Assembly: GCF_010728325.1 (NCBI RefSeq) | Contig: NZ_AP022570.1 | Span: 2,294,001-2,358,000, forward strand | From: Mycolicibacterium poriferae | Lineage (GTDB): Bacteria; Actinomycetota; Actinomycetes; Mycobacteriales; Mycobacteriaceae | Direction of reading: 5' to 3' | Length of the DNA: 64,000 nt | In this document: in pieces, positions 18,185-29,273 of the stretch | How the letters are laid out: each line of letters begins with the position of its first letter | How positions within the stretch are numbered: position 1 is the first letter of the stretch | Translations under genes and position numbers: made by a program | The notes under the pieces: model-generated | The model's database searches: none | The model's input: the letters and a program-made list of their open reading frames with translations, nothing else | What the model was told of the DNA's origin: nothing

Positions 18185-19348
18185 TCAGACCATGGCAGTA
18201 CGTGCAATCGGCACACCCAGCGCCAACGCCCCGGCAAGCTCTCGGCTGGTGTCATAGTCGAAAACCACGTGCCCGGCGATCACGTCGACGTCGCGTTTGA
18301 TGCGCTGCAACGGATTGTCCAGGAAATGAGCGCTCGCCCCGGACGCTCCGAGAAGATCGGCGATCACGGACCGTGATTCGTGCACCACGTGGGCCGCCGC
18401 GAGCCTGGCCTCGCCACGCACCGCACGTGCGACCGGCTCGCCCGCGTCGACGAGCTCGTCGATACGCGCGACGGTGTCGGTGACGAGCGCGCGCAACGCT
18501 CGCAGCCGCACCTGCGCCTGCCCGAGATGGGTGGCGGCGATCGGCTTTTCCTTCTGCATGACGCCCTCATAGGCCAGGAACCGTTCGGCGAGACGTTCGG
18601 CATAGATCTCGGCGGCGCGCTCGGCGCTGCCCAGTGCGGGCATCGCGGCCAGCAGGGCCAGCGCCGGCACCATGGGCCAGCGGTAGGTCGGGCAGTCGTG
18701 TACCGCGGCCCCGGGGGCCGCGCCGGAGTAGATGTCGGCCACCGAGACGACGCGGTGTTCGGGCACGAATGCGTCGTCGATCACGACGTCGTTCGAGCCC
18801 GTCGCTCGCATGCCGTCGGTGTGCCAGACATCCTCGATGCGCGCGTCGGCCATCGGCAGCAGTGCCAGGACAGGCCGGACGCCGTCGGAGTGCTCGCGCA
18901 GCACGCCCACCATGATCCAGTTGCCGTCCATAACACCCGTCGCCCACGACCACCGCCCGGTCAACCGGATGCCGCCATCGCACGCGGTACCGCGACCGGT
19001 CGGGGCCAGCGGGGCGGGTGCGAGGAACGGCCGTGTCGCGAAGGCCTCCGCCTGCGCCTGCTCGCTGAACAGGGCCAGCATCCAGTTGTGCAGGGCATAG
19101 AACCCGATCGTCCATGCGCTCGAGGCGCACCCGTGTGCCATCTGGCGGACGGGTTCCAGGATCTCCCGAAACGGCGCTTGGGCGCCCCCGTAGCGCGCGG
19201 GAACCAGGAGCTCGACGAAGGCGGTGACAGCGGGGTCGGACACCGTGCCGGGCGGCAGTCGCCGAAGCCGTTCGCCCTCAGCGGCCCGTTCGGCCAGGCG
19301 GGTGACGAAATCCGGGGTGATGGGAGCGCACGTGAGCGACGCGAACAT
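18185..19348 (-). CDS. HsaA-like flavin-dependent monooxygenase (ACAD fold)
   Basis: A 387-residue protein with the acyl-CoA-dehydrogenase fold but the motifs of group D flavin monooxygenases (HsaA, DszC): LLVPARYGGAQAP, GCASSAWTIGFYALHNWMLALF, GRWSWATGVMDGNWIMVG, and the C-terminal GASGASAHFLDNPLQRIKRDVDVIAGHVVFD. These enzymes take reduced flavin from a separate reductase and hydroxylate an aromatic or related substrate. No CoA-dehydrogenase catalytic Glu pattern is seen. The ATG at 19348 lies 12 bp below a palindromic operator and 36 bp downstream of a TetR gene, which suggests local repression and release by an inducer. Confidence 0.82.
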   Translation of the reverse strand: MFASLTCAPITPDFVTRLAERAAEGERLRRLPPGTVSDPAVTAFVELLVPARYGGAQAPFREILEPVRQMAHGCASSAWTIGFYALHNWMLALFSEQAQAEAFATRPFLAPAPLAPTGRGTACDGGIRLTGRWSWATGVMDGNWIMVGVLREHSDGVRPVLALLPMADARIEDVWHTDGMRATGSNDVVIDDAFVPEHRVVSVADIYSGAAPGAAVHDCPTYRWPMVPALALLAAMPALGSAERAAEIYAERLAERFLAYEGVMQKEKPIAATHLGQAQVRLRALRALVTDTVARIDELVDAGEPVARAVRGEARLAAAHVVHESRSVIADLLGASGASAHFLDNPLQRIKRDVDVIAGHVVFDYDTSRELAGALALGVPIARTAMV

Positions 19349-19360
19349 CGGCAGAACGTA

Positions 19361-19378
19361 CCATACTGTTTGGTATGG
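19361..19378. promoter_or_regulatory. Palindrome between TetR and HsaA-like genes
   Basis: Inverted repeat CCATAC-TGTTTG-GTATGG in the 36-bp gap between the TetR stop and the monooxygenase start. It lies 12 bp upstream of the monooxygenase ATG, where a bound repressor would block initiation. It differs in sequence from the operator at 17702-17723, implying a second regulator. Confidence 0.5.
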
Positions 19379-19384
19379 AAAGCC

Positions 19385-21258
<1,874 letters not shown>

Positions 21259-21274
21259 TCCCAGCGACGAACAG

Positions 21275-21307
21275 AAGCCCCCGGCCCCACCGCCGGGGGC
21301 TTCTTTC
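21275..21307 (+). terminator. Rho-independent terminator after mycolyltransferase
   Basis: The perfect stem AAGCCCCCGGC / GCCGGGGGCTT (11 bp, loop CCCACC) is followed by TCTTTC, starting 17 bp after the stop codon. The T-tract is short but typical of high-GC actinobacteria. Confidence 0.8.
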
Positions 21308-21329
21308 GTGCGGGGCTACTGTGGCCGTC

Positions 21330-22331
21330 ATGGCGGAATTCAACGCGATGGTGGCTCATGAGGATGCCGAGGGCGGCATCGTGCTGCGCGCGGAGGTGCT
21401 CGACGAATCCTTCCTGCCCGACGGTGACGTCGAGATCGCGGTGGAGTACTCGTCGGTCAACTACAAGGACGCCCTGGCCGTCACGCCCAAGGGCGGCGTG
21501 GCGCGGTCGTATCCGCTGATCCCGGGCATCGACCTCGCGGGAACGGTGAGCGCGAGTTCCTCGCCGGACTTCGCGGTGGGGGACCGGATCGTCGCTCACG
21601 GCTACGACATCGGCACCGCCCGGCACGGCGGCTACGCCGAGAAGGCCCGGCTGCCCGCCGATCACGTGGTGCGCCTCGATGCGCTGAGCACCGCGGACGC
21701 CGCGGCTATCGGTACCGCCGGATTCACTGCTGCGATGAGCGTCAACGCGCTGCGCACCGGGGGTGTCTCACCGGCCGACGGTCCCGTGCTGGTCACCGGC
21801 GCCACCGGCGGGGTGGGCAGCGTCAGCGTGGACCTGTTGGCCGGGCTCGGCTACGAGGTGGTGGCCTCGACCGGCAAGACCGACGCCCATGACTGGCTGA
21901 TGGAACTGGGTGCCACTGAGGTGATCGGGAGGCTGCCCGAGGAGGGGGAGAAGGTCCGCCCGCTGGGCAAGTCCCGCTGGGCCGGGGTGGTGGACAGCGT
22001 CGGCGGTGACACCCTGGCTTACGCGCTGAGCACGCTCAATTACGGCGGCGTAGCGGCGATCTCGGGCCTGGCGCGCTCGGCCGACCTGCCGACGACGGTC
22101 ATGCCGTTCATCCTGCGTGGAGTGACGCTCGCCGGCATCGACTCGGTGCAGCTGCCGATGGCCGCGCGCAGGCAGGTGTGGGGCCAGCTCGAGGGTGAGC
22201 TCAAGCCGCGCCATCTCGACCGGCTCACCACGGACATCTCAATCCGTGATCTTCCCGATGTGCTCTCGACCTTCATCGGGGGCAGCGTCACCGGCCGCAC
22301 CCGCGTCATCGTCAAGGGCGAATTGGGCTAG
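21330..22331 (+). CDS. fadB4: AcuI/YhdH-type quinone oxidoreductase (FadB4-like)
   Basis: A 333-residue medium-chain reductase without the structural zinc site, of the YhdH/AcuI group that reduces acrylyl-CoA or quinones with NADPH. Seen are VEYSSVNYKDALA, the catalytic-domain PLIPGIDLAGTV, GDRIVAHGYDIG and the cofactor-binding VLVTGATGGVGSVSVDLLAGLG. In M. tuberculosis FadB4 (Rv3141) adjoins FadE23 and FadE24, as here. The ATG at 21330 is preferred over a GTG nine bases upstream because it gives the family start. The gene is convergent with the FadE genes, their stops 8 bp apart. The physiological substrate is not known. Confidence 0.82.
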   Translation: MAEFNAMVAHEDAEGGIVLRAEVLDESFLPDGDVEIAVEYSSVNYKDALAVTPKGGVARSYPLIPGIDLAGTVSASSSPDFAVGDRIVAHGYDIGTARHGGYAEKARLPADHVVRLDALSTADAAAIGTAGFTAAMSVNALRTGGVSPADGPVLVTGATGGVGSVSVDLLAGLGYEVVASTGKTDAHDWLMELGATEVIGRLPEEGEKVRPLGKSRWAGVVDSVGGDTLAYALSTLNYGGVAAISGLARSADLPTTVMPFILRGVTLAGIDSVQLPMAARRQVWGQLEGELKPRHLDRLTTDISIRDLPDVLSTFIGGSVTGRTRVIVKGELG

Positions 22332-22339
22332 GGCGCAGG

Positions 22340-23551
22340 CTACTTCAGTTGCGCCGAGGTCAGGTTGAGCAGCCGGCGCGCGACCACCAGCTGCTGAATC
22401 TGCTGGGTGCCTTCGAAGATGTCGAGGATCTTCGAATCGCGGGCCCATTTCTCGAGTAGCGCCTGCTCGGAATAGCCTGTGGTGCCGGCCATCTCGACCG
22501 CCTTGAGGGTGATGTCACTGCCCACGCGCGCGGCCTTGGCCTTGCCCATGGAGGCTTCCTTCGAGTTGGGGATCTTGTTGTCGGCCTGCCACGCCGAACG
22601 CACCGTCAACAGGTAGCCGGCCTCCCAGTCGGCCTCCATCCGCAGGAATTCCGCCGCCGGTGCGCTCTGGGCATGGGCCGGTTTGTCGTAGGAGATTTCG
22701 ATGCCGGCGTCGGTGAGGATCTTGCGGAGCTCCTCCAGCGCGGCACGCGCCACACCGACGGCCATCGCGGCGACGATCGGGCGGGTGTTGTCGAAGGTCT
22801 CCATGACGCCGGCGAAGCCCTTCTCGACATTGATGTCGGGGCTGCCCAGCAGGTTGTCCTTCGGGATGCGCACGTTGTCGAATCGGATGGCCGCGGTGTC
22901 GGAAGCCTTGATACCGAGCTTGTTCTCGAGTCGCTCGACGGTGACGCCGGGGTAGTCGCGGGGCACGATGAACGACTTGATCGCGGCCCGGCCCTTGGTC
23001 TTGTCCAGCGTCGCCCACACCACGATGTGGCTGGCCCGAGAACCTGCGGTGACGTAGATCTTCTCGCCGTTGATGACGTAGTCATCGCCGTCGAGGACAG
23101 CGGTGGTGCTCACCGCGGCCGAGTCCGAGCCGAAGCCCGGCTCGGTGATCGCCATCGCCGCCCACACGTCCTTGCCGAGCTTCTCCAGCTGTTCGGGGGT
23201 GGCCACCGAGGAGATCGCCGCGTTGCCCAGGCCCTGGCGCGGCACCGACAGCAGCAACGCCACGTCCCCCCAACTCACTTCGAGCGCATTGAGCAACGCG
23301 GACATGTTGGCGCCGTTGATGTTCCCCTTCGGCCCGTCTGCGTCGCGGAACGCATCGGTGCCGGCGAACGAGATGGTCTTGGCCTCGGAGATGCCTTCGA
23401 ACAGGTCCGCCAGCGTGTCGAGCTCGACGGGGTAGGCGTGTTCTTTGAGGTCGTACTTGCGCGAGATCGGCCGCAGCATCTCCGCCGCGCCCTGGTGGCC
23501 CTTTTCGATGACCGCCTGCAGTTTTTTCGGCATCTCCAGATTGATGGCCAT
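22340..23551 (-). CDS. fadE23: Acyl-CoA dehydrogenase FadE23
   Basis: A 403-residue acyl-CoA dehydrogenase. The FAD/substrate loop MAITEPGFGSDSAAVSTTA lies near residue 135, KIYVTAGSRASHIVVWA follows, and the C-terminal KAVEMAGTTGYSEQALLEKWARDSKILDIFEGTQQIQQLVV contains the FEGT(T)QIQ signature next to the flavin. It pairs with FadE24 upstream, and tandem, diverged FadE pairs in mycobacteria often form heterotetramers (inferred here). The two genes are separated by a 182-bp spacer filled with a degenerate repeat, so they may not be translationally coupled. In M. tuberculosis the pair is reported as induced by envelope-acting drugs; no such signal can be seen in the DNA. Confidence 0.88.
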   Translation of the reverse strand: MAINLEMPKKLQAVIEKGHQGAAEMLRPISRKYDLKEHAYPVELDTLADLFEGISEAKTISFAGTDAFRDADGPKGNINGANMSALLNALEVSWGDVALLLSVPRQGLGNAAISSVATPEQLEKLGKDVWAAMAITEPGFGSDSAAVSTTAVLDGDDYVINGEKIYVTAGSRASHIVVWATLDKTKGRAAIKSFIVPRDYPGVTVERLENKLGIKASDTAAIRFDNVRIPKDNLLGSPDINVEKGFAGVMETFDNTRPIVAAMAVGVARAALEELRKILTDAGIEISYDKPAHAQSAPAAEFLRMEADWEAGYLLTVRSAWQADNKIPNSKEASMGKAKAARVGSDITLKAVEMAGTTGYSEQALLEKWARDSKILDIFEGTQQIQQLVVARRLLNLTSAQLK

Positions 23552-23579
23552 GTCAGGTCTCCTTACAGACTGCCGGGGT

Positions 23580-23741
23580 GGAAGATCACTGTCGTCGATG
23601 AACGCTGTCGTCGATTAACGCTGTTGTTGGTGGATGCTCTTGTCGGAGAACGTTGTCAGAGAACGCCGTCGTCAGAGAATGTCGTCGTCACAGATCGTGG
23701 TCGCAAGAACGTGGTCGTCACAGAACGCCGTCGTCACAGAA
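23580..23741. repeat. Degenerate minisatellite between fadE24 and fadE23
   Basis: About ten imperfect copies of a 13-17-bp unit. Read on the plus strand its variants include AACGCTGTCGTCGAT, AACGCCGTCGTCAGAG and AACGCCGTCGTCACAG. On the minus strand the unit reads GTTCTGTGACGAC, and the last of these overlaps the final codons and TGA stop of fadE24. The array looks like expansion of the fadE24 stop region into the spacer. Confidence 0.75.
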
Positions 23742-25131
23742 CGAGGACGCCTTCGGCGACGCCGATGGCCCGCAGGTCGCGGTACCAGCGTTCGACCGGG
23801 TGCTCCTTGGTGTAGCCGTGGCCACCGAGCAGCTGGACACCGTCGAGGCCGATCTGCATGCCCTTGTCGGTGCCGAGTTTCTTGGCCAGTGCCGCCTCGC
23901 GGGCGAAAGACAGACCCTGTTCGGCGCGGGCGGCGCCGCGCCAAGTGATGAGGCGCAGCCCGTCGAGTTCGATCGCGATGTTGGCGCACATGAATGCGAC
24001 CGACTGGCGGTGCGCGATCGGCTCGCCGAAGGCTTCGCGCTCCTTGACGTAGGGGACGACGTAGTCGAGCACGGCGTGCGAGGTGCCGACGGCCAACGCC
24101 GCCCAGCCGAGCCGGGAGAGCGCGATCGCCTCCGAATAGATCCGCGCGGAGTCGTCGGCACTGGCGTCGTCCTCGCCGAGGCGTGCGCTCAGCGGAACCA
24201 CGACCTTGTCGAGCTTCACGCGTCCGAGCGCGGCCGCCCGGATGCCCATGCTCGGATCGGCCTGCACGGTGAGTCCGTCGGTGTCGGCCTCGACGATGAA
24301 CAGCGTCGGCTTGCCGTTGAGTTGTGCGGCGACGATGAAGATCTCGGCGTCGGCGGCCGCGGGGACCAGCGACTTCTCCCCGTCGAGGCGGTAACCGCTG
24401 GGGGTGCGCACCGCGGTGGTCTTCAGCGAGGTCGGGTCGAAGAGGGGATGGGGCTCGGCGATCGCCACACAGGCCTGCGGGACGTTCTCGCCGGCGAACT
24501 CCTGCAGATAGGTGGCCTGCTGGTCGGCGCTGCCCCAGTGCGTCAGCGCGGATGCCACGCCGCCGGGCGCCAGGATCGGCAGTGCCAGACCCATGTCGCC
24601 GTAGGCGAGGGCTTCGGCGACGAGGGCATTGGTGACCGTGCTGCGGTGTTCGGCGATTCCCTCGAAGTCCTCGGGGACGTTGATGGCCGTGATGCCGAGT
24701 TCGGCGGCTTTCGCGATGAGGTCGGGCGGGTACGCGGCCGCCTCGTCGGCGTCGTGTGCGGCGGGCCGCAGGATCTCCTCGGCGAACTCGTTGACCGTCT
24801 CGACGATCATCTTCTGGTCGTCGTCGGGTGTCAGGTCGAAATAGTCGGAACCGCTCGCGGGCCGCGGTGCGCCGAGCCGGGTCGGCGGCTTCGCGAGGCC
24901 CTGAACACGTTTGAACTGCCGCGTCGACGCGCCGGCTGCGGAGAACGCGGTTCGCACTCCGTACCGAAGGCCGCGGTTGAGTGGATCGCGCAGGTTGTAC
25001 TTGTCCAGGAACTCCTGCCCCAGCAGCGGAGTGATCAGGGCCAATCCGATGTCGGTGGCGGAGCGCTTGTGCTTCTGCAGGCCCACGGCGCTCTCGGGGC
25101 CGGTCCGTTTGGACGGGAGGGTGTTCGTCAT
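23734..25131 (-). CDS. fadE24: Acyl-CoA dehydrogenase FadE24
   Basis: A 465-residue acyl-CoA dehydrogenase with an N-terminal extension (residues 1-90) before the core domain. Motifs include AITAINVPEDFEG-type core start, VAIAEPHPLFDPTSLKTTAVR at the flavin loop (Asn/Gly pattern altered compared with FadE23), and the C-terminal LGTDKGMQIGLDGVQLLGGHGYTKEHPVERWYRDLRAIGVAEG. The usual catalytic Glu region is weakly conserved, which fits one partner of an alpha2beta2 dehydrogenase being structural. The ATG at 25131 follows GGTCAGCTGACCATGACC; the frame upstream has no family features. The final codons lie within the repeat array downstream. Confidence 0.87.
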   Translation of the reverse strand: MTNTLPSKRTGPESAVGLQKHKRSATDIGLALITPLLGQEFLDKYNLRDPLNRGLRYGVRTAFSAAGASTRQFKRVQGLAKPPTRLGAPRPASGSDYFDLTPDDDQKMIVETVNEFAEEILRPAAHDADEAAAYPPDLIAKAAELGITAINVPEDFEGIAEHRSTVTNALVAEALAYGDMGLALPILAPGGVASALTHWGSADQQATYLQEFAGENVPQACVAIAEPHPLFDPTSLKTTAVRTPSGYRLDGEKSLVPAAADAEIFIVAAQLNGKPTLFIVEADTDGLTVQADPSMGIRAAALGRVKLDKVVVPLSARLGEDDASADDSARIYSEAIALSRLGWAALAVGTSHAVLDYVVPYVKEREAFGEPIAHRQSVAFMCANIAIELDGLRLITWRGAARAEQGLSFAREAALAKKLGTDKGMQIGLDGVQLLGGHGYTKEHPVERWYRDLRAIGVAEGVLVL

Positions 25132-25221
25132 GGTCAGCTGCCCTCGTGTGGTGGTCCGCGCTGCGCGGTCTGCGCAACTGACTCCAGAGTAAGGTACGCG
25201 ATCTGACCGTCCAGTAAGTTG

Positions 25222-25240
25222 AGTGCAGGTGTAATGCACT
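25222..25240. promoter_or_regulatory. Palindrome upstream of fadE24
   Basis: Inverted repeat AGTGCA-N7-TGCACT, 91 bp upstream of the fadE24 start in the 213-bp spacer to hisN. It lies in locally AT-richer sequence and is a reasonable operator for the fadE24-fadE23 transcript. The regulator is unknown and the 6-bp arms could occur by chance. Confidence 0.35.
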
Positions 25241-25344
25241 TCACAGTGATGTCCCGCTGTTCGGATAGGTCCGAGCGTGCGTTCCCGGAGGTCGGCGCGA
25301 CCGTCACCGGGAACGCACCTTCGCGGCCGCCCGCTGCGGCGCTG

Positions 25345-26160
25345 TCAGCGCGTCAACGCCGCCAGCACCGCCTCGTGCAAGGCGCCGTTGGTGGCCACCG
25401 CGCTGCCGCCGTGCGGGCCCGGCCGCCCCGCCAGATCCGTGAACGCGCCCCCGGCCTCGCGGACCAGGATGTCGAGCGGCGCGAGATCCCACAGCTTGAC
25501 CTCCGGTTCCACCGCGACATCCACGGCGCCCTCGGCGACCAGGCAGTATGACCAGAAATCCCCGTAGCCGCGGACTCGCCACACTGCGTCGGTGAGTTCG
25601 ACGAACCGTGATCGGGTGTCCTCCCACCCGGTGGTCAGGTCCGAGTAGGACAGGCTGGCCGCGTCGAGAGAGTCCACCTCCGACACCGACAGCCGCCGCG
25701 TCGAGTCGCCGAACGACGCAAACGCGCCGTGACCGTGGGCGGACCACCAGCGCCGCCCCAGGGCCGGGGCGCTGATGACACCGACCGTCGGCACGCCGTC
25801 GACGAGCAGCGCGATCAGCGTCGCCCACACCGGCACCCCGCGGACGAAGTTCTTCGTGCCGTCGATCGGGTCGACGACCCACTGTCTGCCGTGGAACTCG
25901 CGTGTGCCGCCGAACTCCTCACCGAACACCGAGTCGTCCGGCCGGCGCTCGGCGAGCCGGGCACGGAGCAGCTTCTCGGCGTCCAGGTCGGCGTCGGTCG
26001 CCGGCGTCATGTCCGGTTTGGTCTGCACGCGCAGGTCCACCGCGCCGAATCGCTGCATCGTCAACGCGTCGGCCTCGGCGGCCAGGTCGAGAGCGAGCGT
26101 CAGGTCGTCGGGCGGGGAGCTCTCGGGGGTCGGGGAAGTCTCGGGTGTCGGGGACGTCAT
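25345..26160 (-). CDS. hisN: Histidinol-phosphatase, inositol-monophosphatase family
   Basis: A 271-residue Mg-dependent phosphatase of the inositol monophosphatase fold, the HisN type that removes phosphate from histidinol phosphate in histidine synthesis. Metal-site motifs are in order: [24 protein letters not shown] near residue 95, and [17 protein letters not shown] near residue 220. [16 protein letters not shown] is also typical. The N-terminus [17 protein letters not shown] repeats TSPTPE twice, a small DNA duplication at the gene start. The gene is divergent from the next gene with 15 bp between starts. M. tuberculosis Rv3137 lies in the same neighbourhood, which supports the name. Confidence 0.85.
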   Translation of the reverse strand: MTSPTPETSPTPESSPPDDLTLALDLAAEADALTMQRFGAVDLRVQTKPDMTPATDADLDAEKLLRARLAERRPDDSVFGEEFGGTREFHGRQWVVDPIDGTKNFVRGVPVWATLIALLVDGVPTVGVISAPALGRRWWSAHGHGAFASFGDSTRRLSVSEVDSLDAASLSYSDLTTGWEDTRSRFVELTDAVWRVRGYGDFWSYCLVAEGAVDVAVEPEVKLWDLAPLDILVREAGGAFTDLAGRPGPHGGSAVATNGALHEAVLAALTR

Positions 26161-26175
26161 AGCAGTGGTCCTACC

Positions 26176-26556
26176 ATGTCGGGTGTGGTGGAAATCGCGG
26201 TCATGCTGCTCATCATCGGTGCCATCGCGCTCCTGGCGGCCCCCTGGATCATGCGGCGCCGCGGCGCGGGCAGCGACTGGGTTCCCGGCACGCTGCTGGT
26301 CACCGGCGTCAGCCCGCGCCCTGACGGGGTGACCGGCGAGCAGTACGTCACCATCACCGGAGTCATCAACGGTCCGACGGTCGACGAGTACGTGGTCTAC
26401 GCCCGACTGGCCGTCGACGTGAACCAGTGGCCGACCATGGGCGCATTGATGGACGTCATGTACTCGCCGAAGAATCCGGAGAAGTGGGGTTTCGGCCGGC
26501 CGCCAGAGCCGCTGCCGCCGAACGAGCCGAACGAGCCGCGCGGGCCCGAAAGCTGA
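26176..26556 (+). CDS. Small single-pass membrane protein, unknown function
   Basis: A 126-residue protein with one N-terminal transmembrane segment ([21 protein letters not shown]), a short basic cytoplasmic-side motif RRRG, and a soluble C-terminal domain ([51 protein letters not shown]). The tail is Pro/Asn/Glu-rich ([13 protein letters not shown]). No recognised domain. The ATG at 26176 is only 15 bp from the divergent hisN start, so the two share a promoter region. The gene's stop lies 17 bp from the convergent fprA stop. Confidence 0.75.
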   Translation: MSGVVEIAVMLLIIGAIALLAAPWIMRRRGAGSDWVPGTLLVTGVSPRPDGVTGEQYVTITGVINGPTVDEYVVYARLAVDVNQWPTMGALMDVMYSPKNPEKWGFGRPPEPLPPNEPNEPRGPES

Positions 26557-26573
26557 TGGTCGTGGCGGCGTCG

Positions 26574-27965
26574 TCAGCCATGCCCGATCCGTAACAGCTC
26601 CGCCAGACTCGTCAACTTGACCCGCGGGCGGCCGGTCGGTTCACCGGCCGAGCGCTCGTGGGCATCGATGAGCTGCCAGTGGTCGTCGGTGACGAGCTTG
26701 GGCTGGCGCTGCAGCAGCCACCGCTCGAGCTGTTCGGCGTGGTCGTCGGGACGTTCGACCGGTTGGCCGGCCCGCAGATCGGCGACCAGGGTGTCGACGG
26801 TGTCCTGGGAGTCCTTCTTGTTGCTCCCGATCACGCCGGAGGGTCCGCGCTTGATCCATCCCACGACGTACTCGTTGCGGCTGCCCTGCACCCGGCCGTC
26901 CTCGTGCGGGATCGTGCCGGAGCGCTCGTCGAACGGCAGCCCCGGGGTGGGCAGGCCCCGGTATCCGACCGCGCGCACGACCAGCTGTGCGGGCACCTCC
27001 TCGCGCTCACCGGTGTCCTTCGCGGTCACCCGGCCGTCGGCGCCGCTGATCAGCTCGTTGCGGCCCAACACGATCGAGGCCACCCGCGGTTCGGGCCCGT
27101 CGCCGGCCTTGATCTCGATCGGTGAGGTGCGGAAGCGGAACACGATGCGGCGCTTGGCTCCCCGCGGACCCCGCTCGGCGTAACCCCGCAGCACCTTGAC
27201 GTTGTTGCGGACCGTCTTCCCGGCGGCCTCGAGATCCTCCTCGGTGATGTCGGCCAGGTCCGCCGGGTCGACCACGACGTCGACGTCGCCCAGCGCGTCC
27301 ATCTGATCCAGTTCGCGGAGCTCCATCGTGGTGAACGGAGCCTGCAGCGGGCCGCGTCGACCGACCACGAGGACCTCTTCGACACCCCGGTCGTGCAGCG
27401 AATCGAGTGCATGGTCGGCGATGTCGGTGGCCGCCAGCATGTCCGGGTCACTGACCAGGATGCGGGCCACGTCGAGGGCCACGTTGCCGTTGCCGACCAC
27501 CACCGCGCGCCCACTGGACAGATCGGGGGTGATCTCACCGAAGTGCGGATGGGCGTTGTACCACCCGACGAAGTCGACGGCGGCCACGCTTCCCGGCAGA
27601 TCCTCACCGGGAATGCCGAGCAGGCGGTCGGACTGCGCGCCGACGGCATAGATGACGCCGTCGTACCGTTCGGCGAGTTCGCTCGGCTGCACGTGCTCGC
27701 CGACCTTCACGTTGCCGAAGAACCGGAAGCGCGGGTCGGCGCTCGTCTTGTCGAACTGCGCGCTGATCGACTTGATCTTCGGATGGTCGGGGGCCACCCC
27801 GGAGCGCACCAGACCCCACGGCGTGGGCAGCATCTCCAGCATGTCGACGCGCACATCACGCTCCGACTCGGGCGCCGAGCCGAACCTCAGCAGGGACGCC
27901 GCGGCGAAATAACCCGAGGGTCCGGAGCCGACGATCGCCACATGGTAGGGGCGCAGTGAGGGCAT
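26574..27965 (-). CDS. fprA: NADPH-ferredoxin reductase FprA
   Basis: A 463-residue flavoprotein of the adrenodoxin-reductase type that passes electrons from NADPH to ferredoxins, for example for cytochromes P450. The FAD site is [18 protein letters not shown] at the N-terminus, with [25 protein letters not shown] characteristic of FprA. The NADPH site is [17 protein letters not shown] near residue 155, with [12 protein letters not shown]. The C-terminal FAD contact is [21 protein letters not shown]. The length matches mycobacterial FprA. It is divergent from prfB, with a 184-bp shared promoter region. Confidence 0.93.
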   Translation of the reverse strand: MPSLRPYHVAIVGSGPSGYFAAASLLRFGSAPESERDVRVDMLEMLPTPWGLVRSGVAPDHPKIKSISAQFDKTSADPRFRFFGNVKVGEHVQPSELAERYDGVIYAVGAQSDRLLGIPGEDLPGSVAAVDFVGWYNAHPHFGEITPDLSSGRAVVVGNGNVALDVARILVSDPDMLAATDIADHALDSLHDRGVEEVLVVGRRGPLQAPFTTMELRELDQMDALGDVDVVVDPADLADITEEDLEAAGKTVRNNVKVLRGYAERGPRGAKRRIVFRFRTSPIEIKAGDGPEPRVASIVLGRNELISGADGRVTAKDTGEREEVPAQLVVRAVGYRGLPTPGLPFDERSGTIPHEDGRVQGSRNEYVVGWIKRGPSGVIGSNKKDSQDTVDTLVADLRAGQPVERPDDHAEQLERWLLQRQPKLVTDDHWQLIDAHERSAGEPTGRPRVKLTSLAELLRIGHG

Positions 27966-28149
27966 TGGGGCTGCCTTCCGTCGCTGCCCGACCGCGGCGC
28001 AAGGGGCTGTCGCGACGCTGCCGGACGTGGTTCAGCTCCGATGCTAGATCGCACCCCACGCTGTTGACGGCGGTCACGGAGAATCCGGCGCGTCTCCGGG
28101 CGGGCAGCGGGGGCGGCGCGGGCTGCATGAGTGAGTACGCTGAATTCCC

Positions 28150-29256
28150 GTGGATCCAGACCGCCAAGCCGACATCGCTGCCCTCGACTCCACGCTCACC
28201 ACCGTGGAGCGTGTGCTCGACGTCGAGGGTCTTCGCGGTCGCATCGAGAAACTCGAACACGAAGCGTCCGACCCCAGCCTGTGGGACGACCAGGCCCGGG
28301 GGCAGAGCGTCACCAGCGAGCTGTCCCACGCGCAGAACGAACTCCGCCGCGTCGAGGACCTGCGTCGACGTCTCGAGGACCTGCCGGTGCTCTACGAGCT
28401 CGCGGCCGAGGAAGGCGGCGCGGACGAACTCGCCGAGGCCGACTCCGAGCGGGCGCAGCTGCGTGAGGACATCGCCGCGATGGAGGTGCGCACACTGCTG
28501 TCCGGCGAATACGACGAGCGCGAGGCGCTGGTCAGTATCCGCTCCGGCGCGGGCGGCGTCGACGCCGCCGACTGGGCCGAGATGCTGATGCGGATGTACA
28601 TCCGATGGGCCGAGCAGCACGACTATCCCGTCGAGGTGTTCGACACCTCCTACGCCGAAGAAGCCGGCATCAAATCCGCCACCTTCGCCGTGCACGCCCC
28701 GTTCGCCTACGGCACGCTCTCGGTGGAGCAGGGCACCCATCGGCTGGTGCGGATCAGCCCGTTCGACAACCAGGGCCGCCGGCAGACCTCGTTCGCCGAG
28801 GTCGAGGTGCTGCCCGTCACCGAAACCACCGACCACATCGACATTCCCGAAGGCGATGTGCGCGTCGACGTCTACCGCTCCAGCGGTCCCGGCGGTCAGT
28901 CGGTGAACACCACCGACTCGGCGGTCCGTTTGACCCACATCCCCACGGGCATCGTGGTGACATGCCAGAACGAGAAGTCGCAGCTGCAGAACAAGATCTC
29001 GGCGATGCGCGTTCTGCAGGCCAAGCTGCTGGAACGCAAGCGTCAGGAAGAACGCGCCGAGATGGACGCCCTCAAGAGCGACGGCGGCAGCTCGTGGGGC
29101 AACCAGATGCGTTCCTACGTCCTGCACCCCTACCAGATGGTCAAGGACCTGCGCACCGAGTTCGAGGTCGGCAATCCGGGCGCGGTGCTCGACGGAGACA
29201 TCGACGGTTTCCTGGAGGCCGGTATCCGGTGGCGCAACCGCCGCGATGACGACTGA
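28150..29256 (+). CDS. prfB: Peptide chain release factor 2
   Basis: RF2, 368 residues, which releases peptides at UGA and UAA codons. The anticodon-mimic motif SPF is in [15 protein letters not shown] near residue 198, and the catalytic GGQ is in [20 protein letters not shown] near residue 250. The gene is a single open frame from the GTG at 28150 with no in-frame UGA near codon 25, so it lacks the autoregulatory frameshift of many bacterial prfB genes. The last codons (CGC GAT GAC GAC TGA) belong to a 16-bp tandem duplication shared with the start of the next gene. Confidence 0.96.
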   Translation: MDPDRQADIAALDSTLTTVERVLDVEGLRGRIEKLEHEASDPSLWDDQARGQSVTSELSHAQNELRRVEDLRRRLEDLPVLYELAAEEGGADELAEADSERAQLREDIAAMEVRTLLSGEYDEREALVSIRSGAGGVDAADWAEMLMRMYIRWAEQHDYPVEVFDTSYAEEAGIKSATFAVHAPFAYGTLSVEQGTHRLVRISPFDNQGRRQTSFAEVEVLPVTETTDHIDIPEGDVRVDVYRSSGPGGQSVNTTDSAVRLTHIPTGIVVTCQNEKSQLQNKISAMRVLQAKLLERKRQEERAEMDALKSDGGSSWGNQMRSYVLHPYQMVKDLRTEFEVGNPGAVLDGDIDGFLEAGIRWRNRRDDD

Positions 29257-29273
29257 CCGCGATGACGACTGAC
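29242..29273. repeat. 16-bp tandem duplication at prfB/mscS junction
   Basis: CGCGATGACGACTGAC occurs twice, adjacent and identical (29242-29257 and 29258-29273). The first copy encodes the last residues and stop of prfB. The second encodes the start ATG ACG ACT GAC of the channel gene in another frame. The two genes are thus joined through a duplicated stop/start segment. Confidence 0.95.

Noticed and set aside
28150..28260. Programmed frameshift in prfB
   Set aside because: The frame is continuous from the GTG start with no in-frame TGA or slippery CTT TGA; no frameshift is needed.
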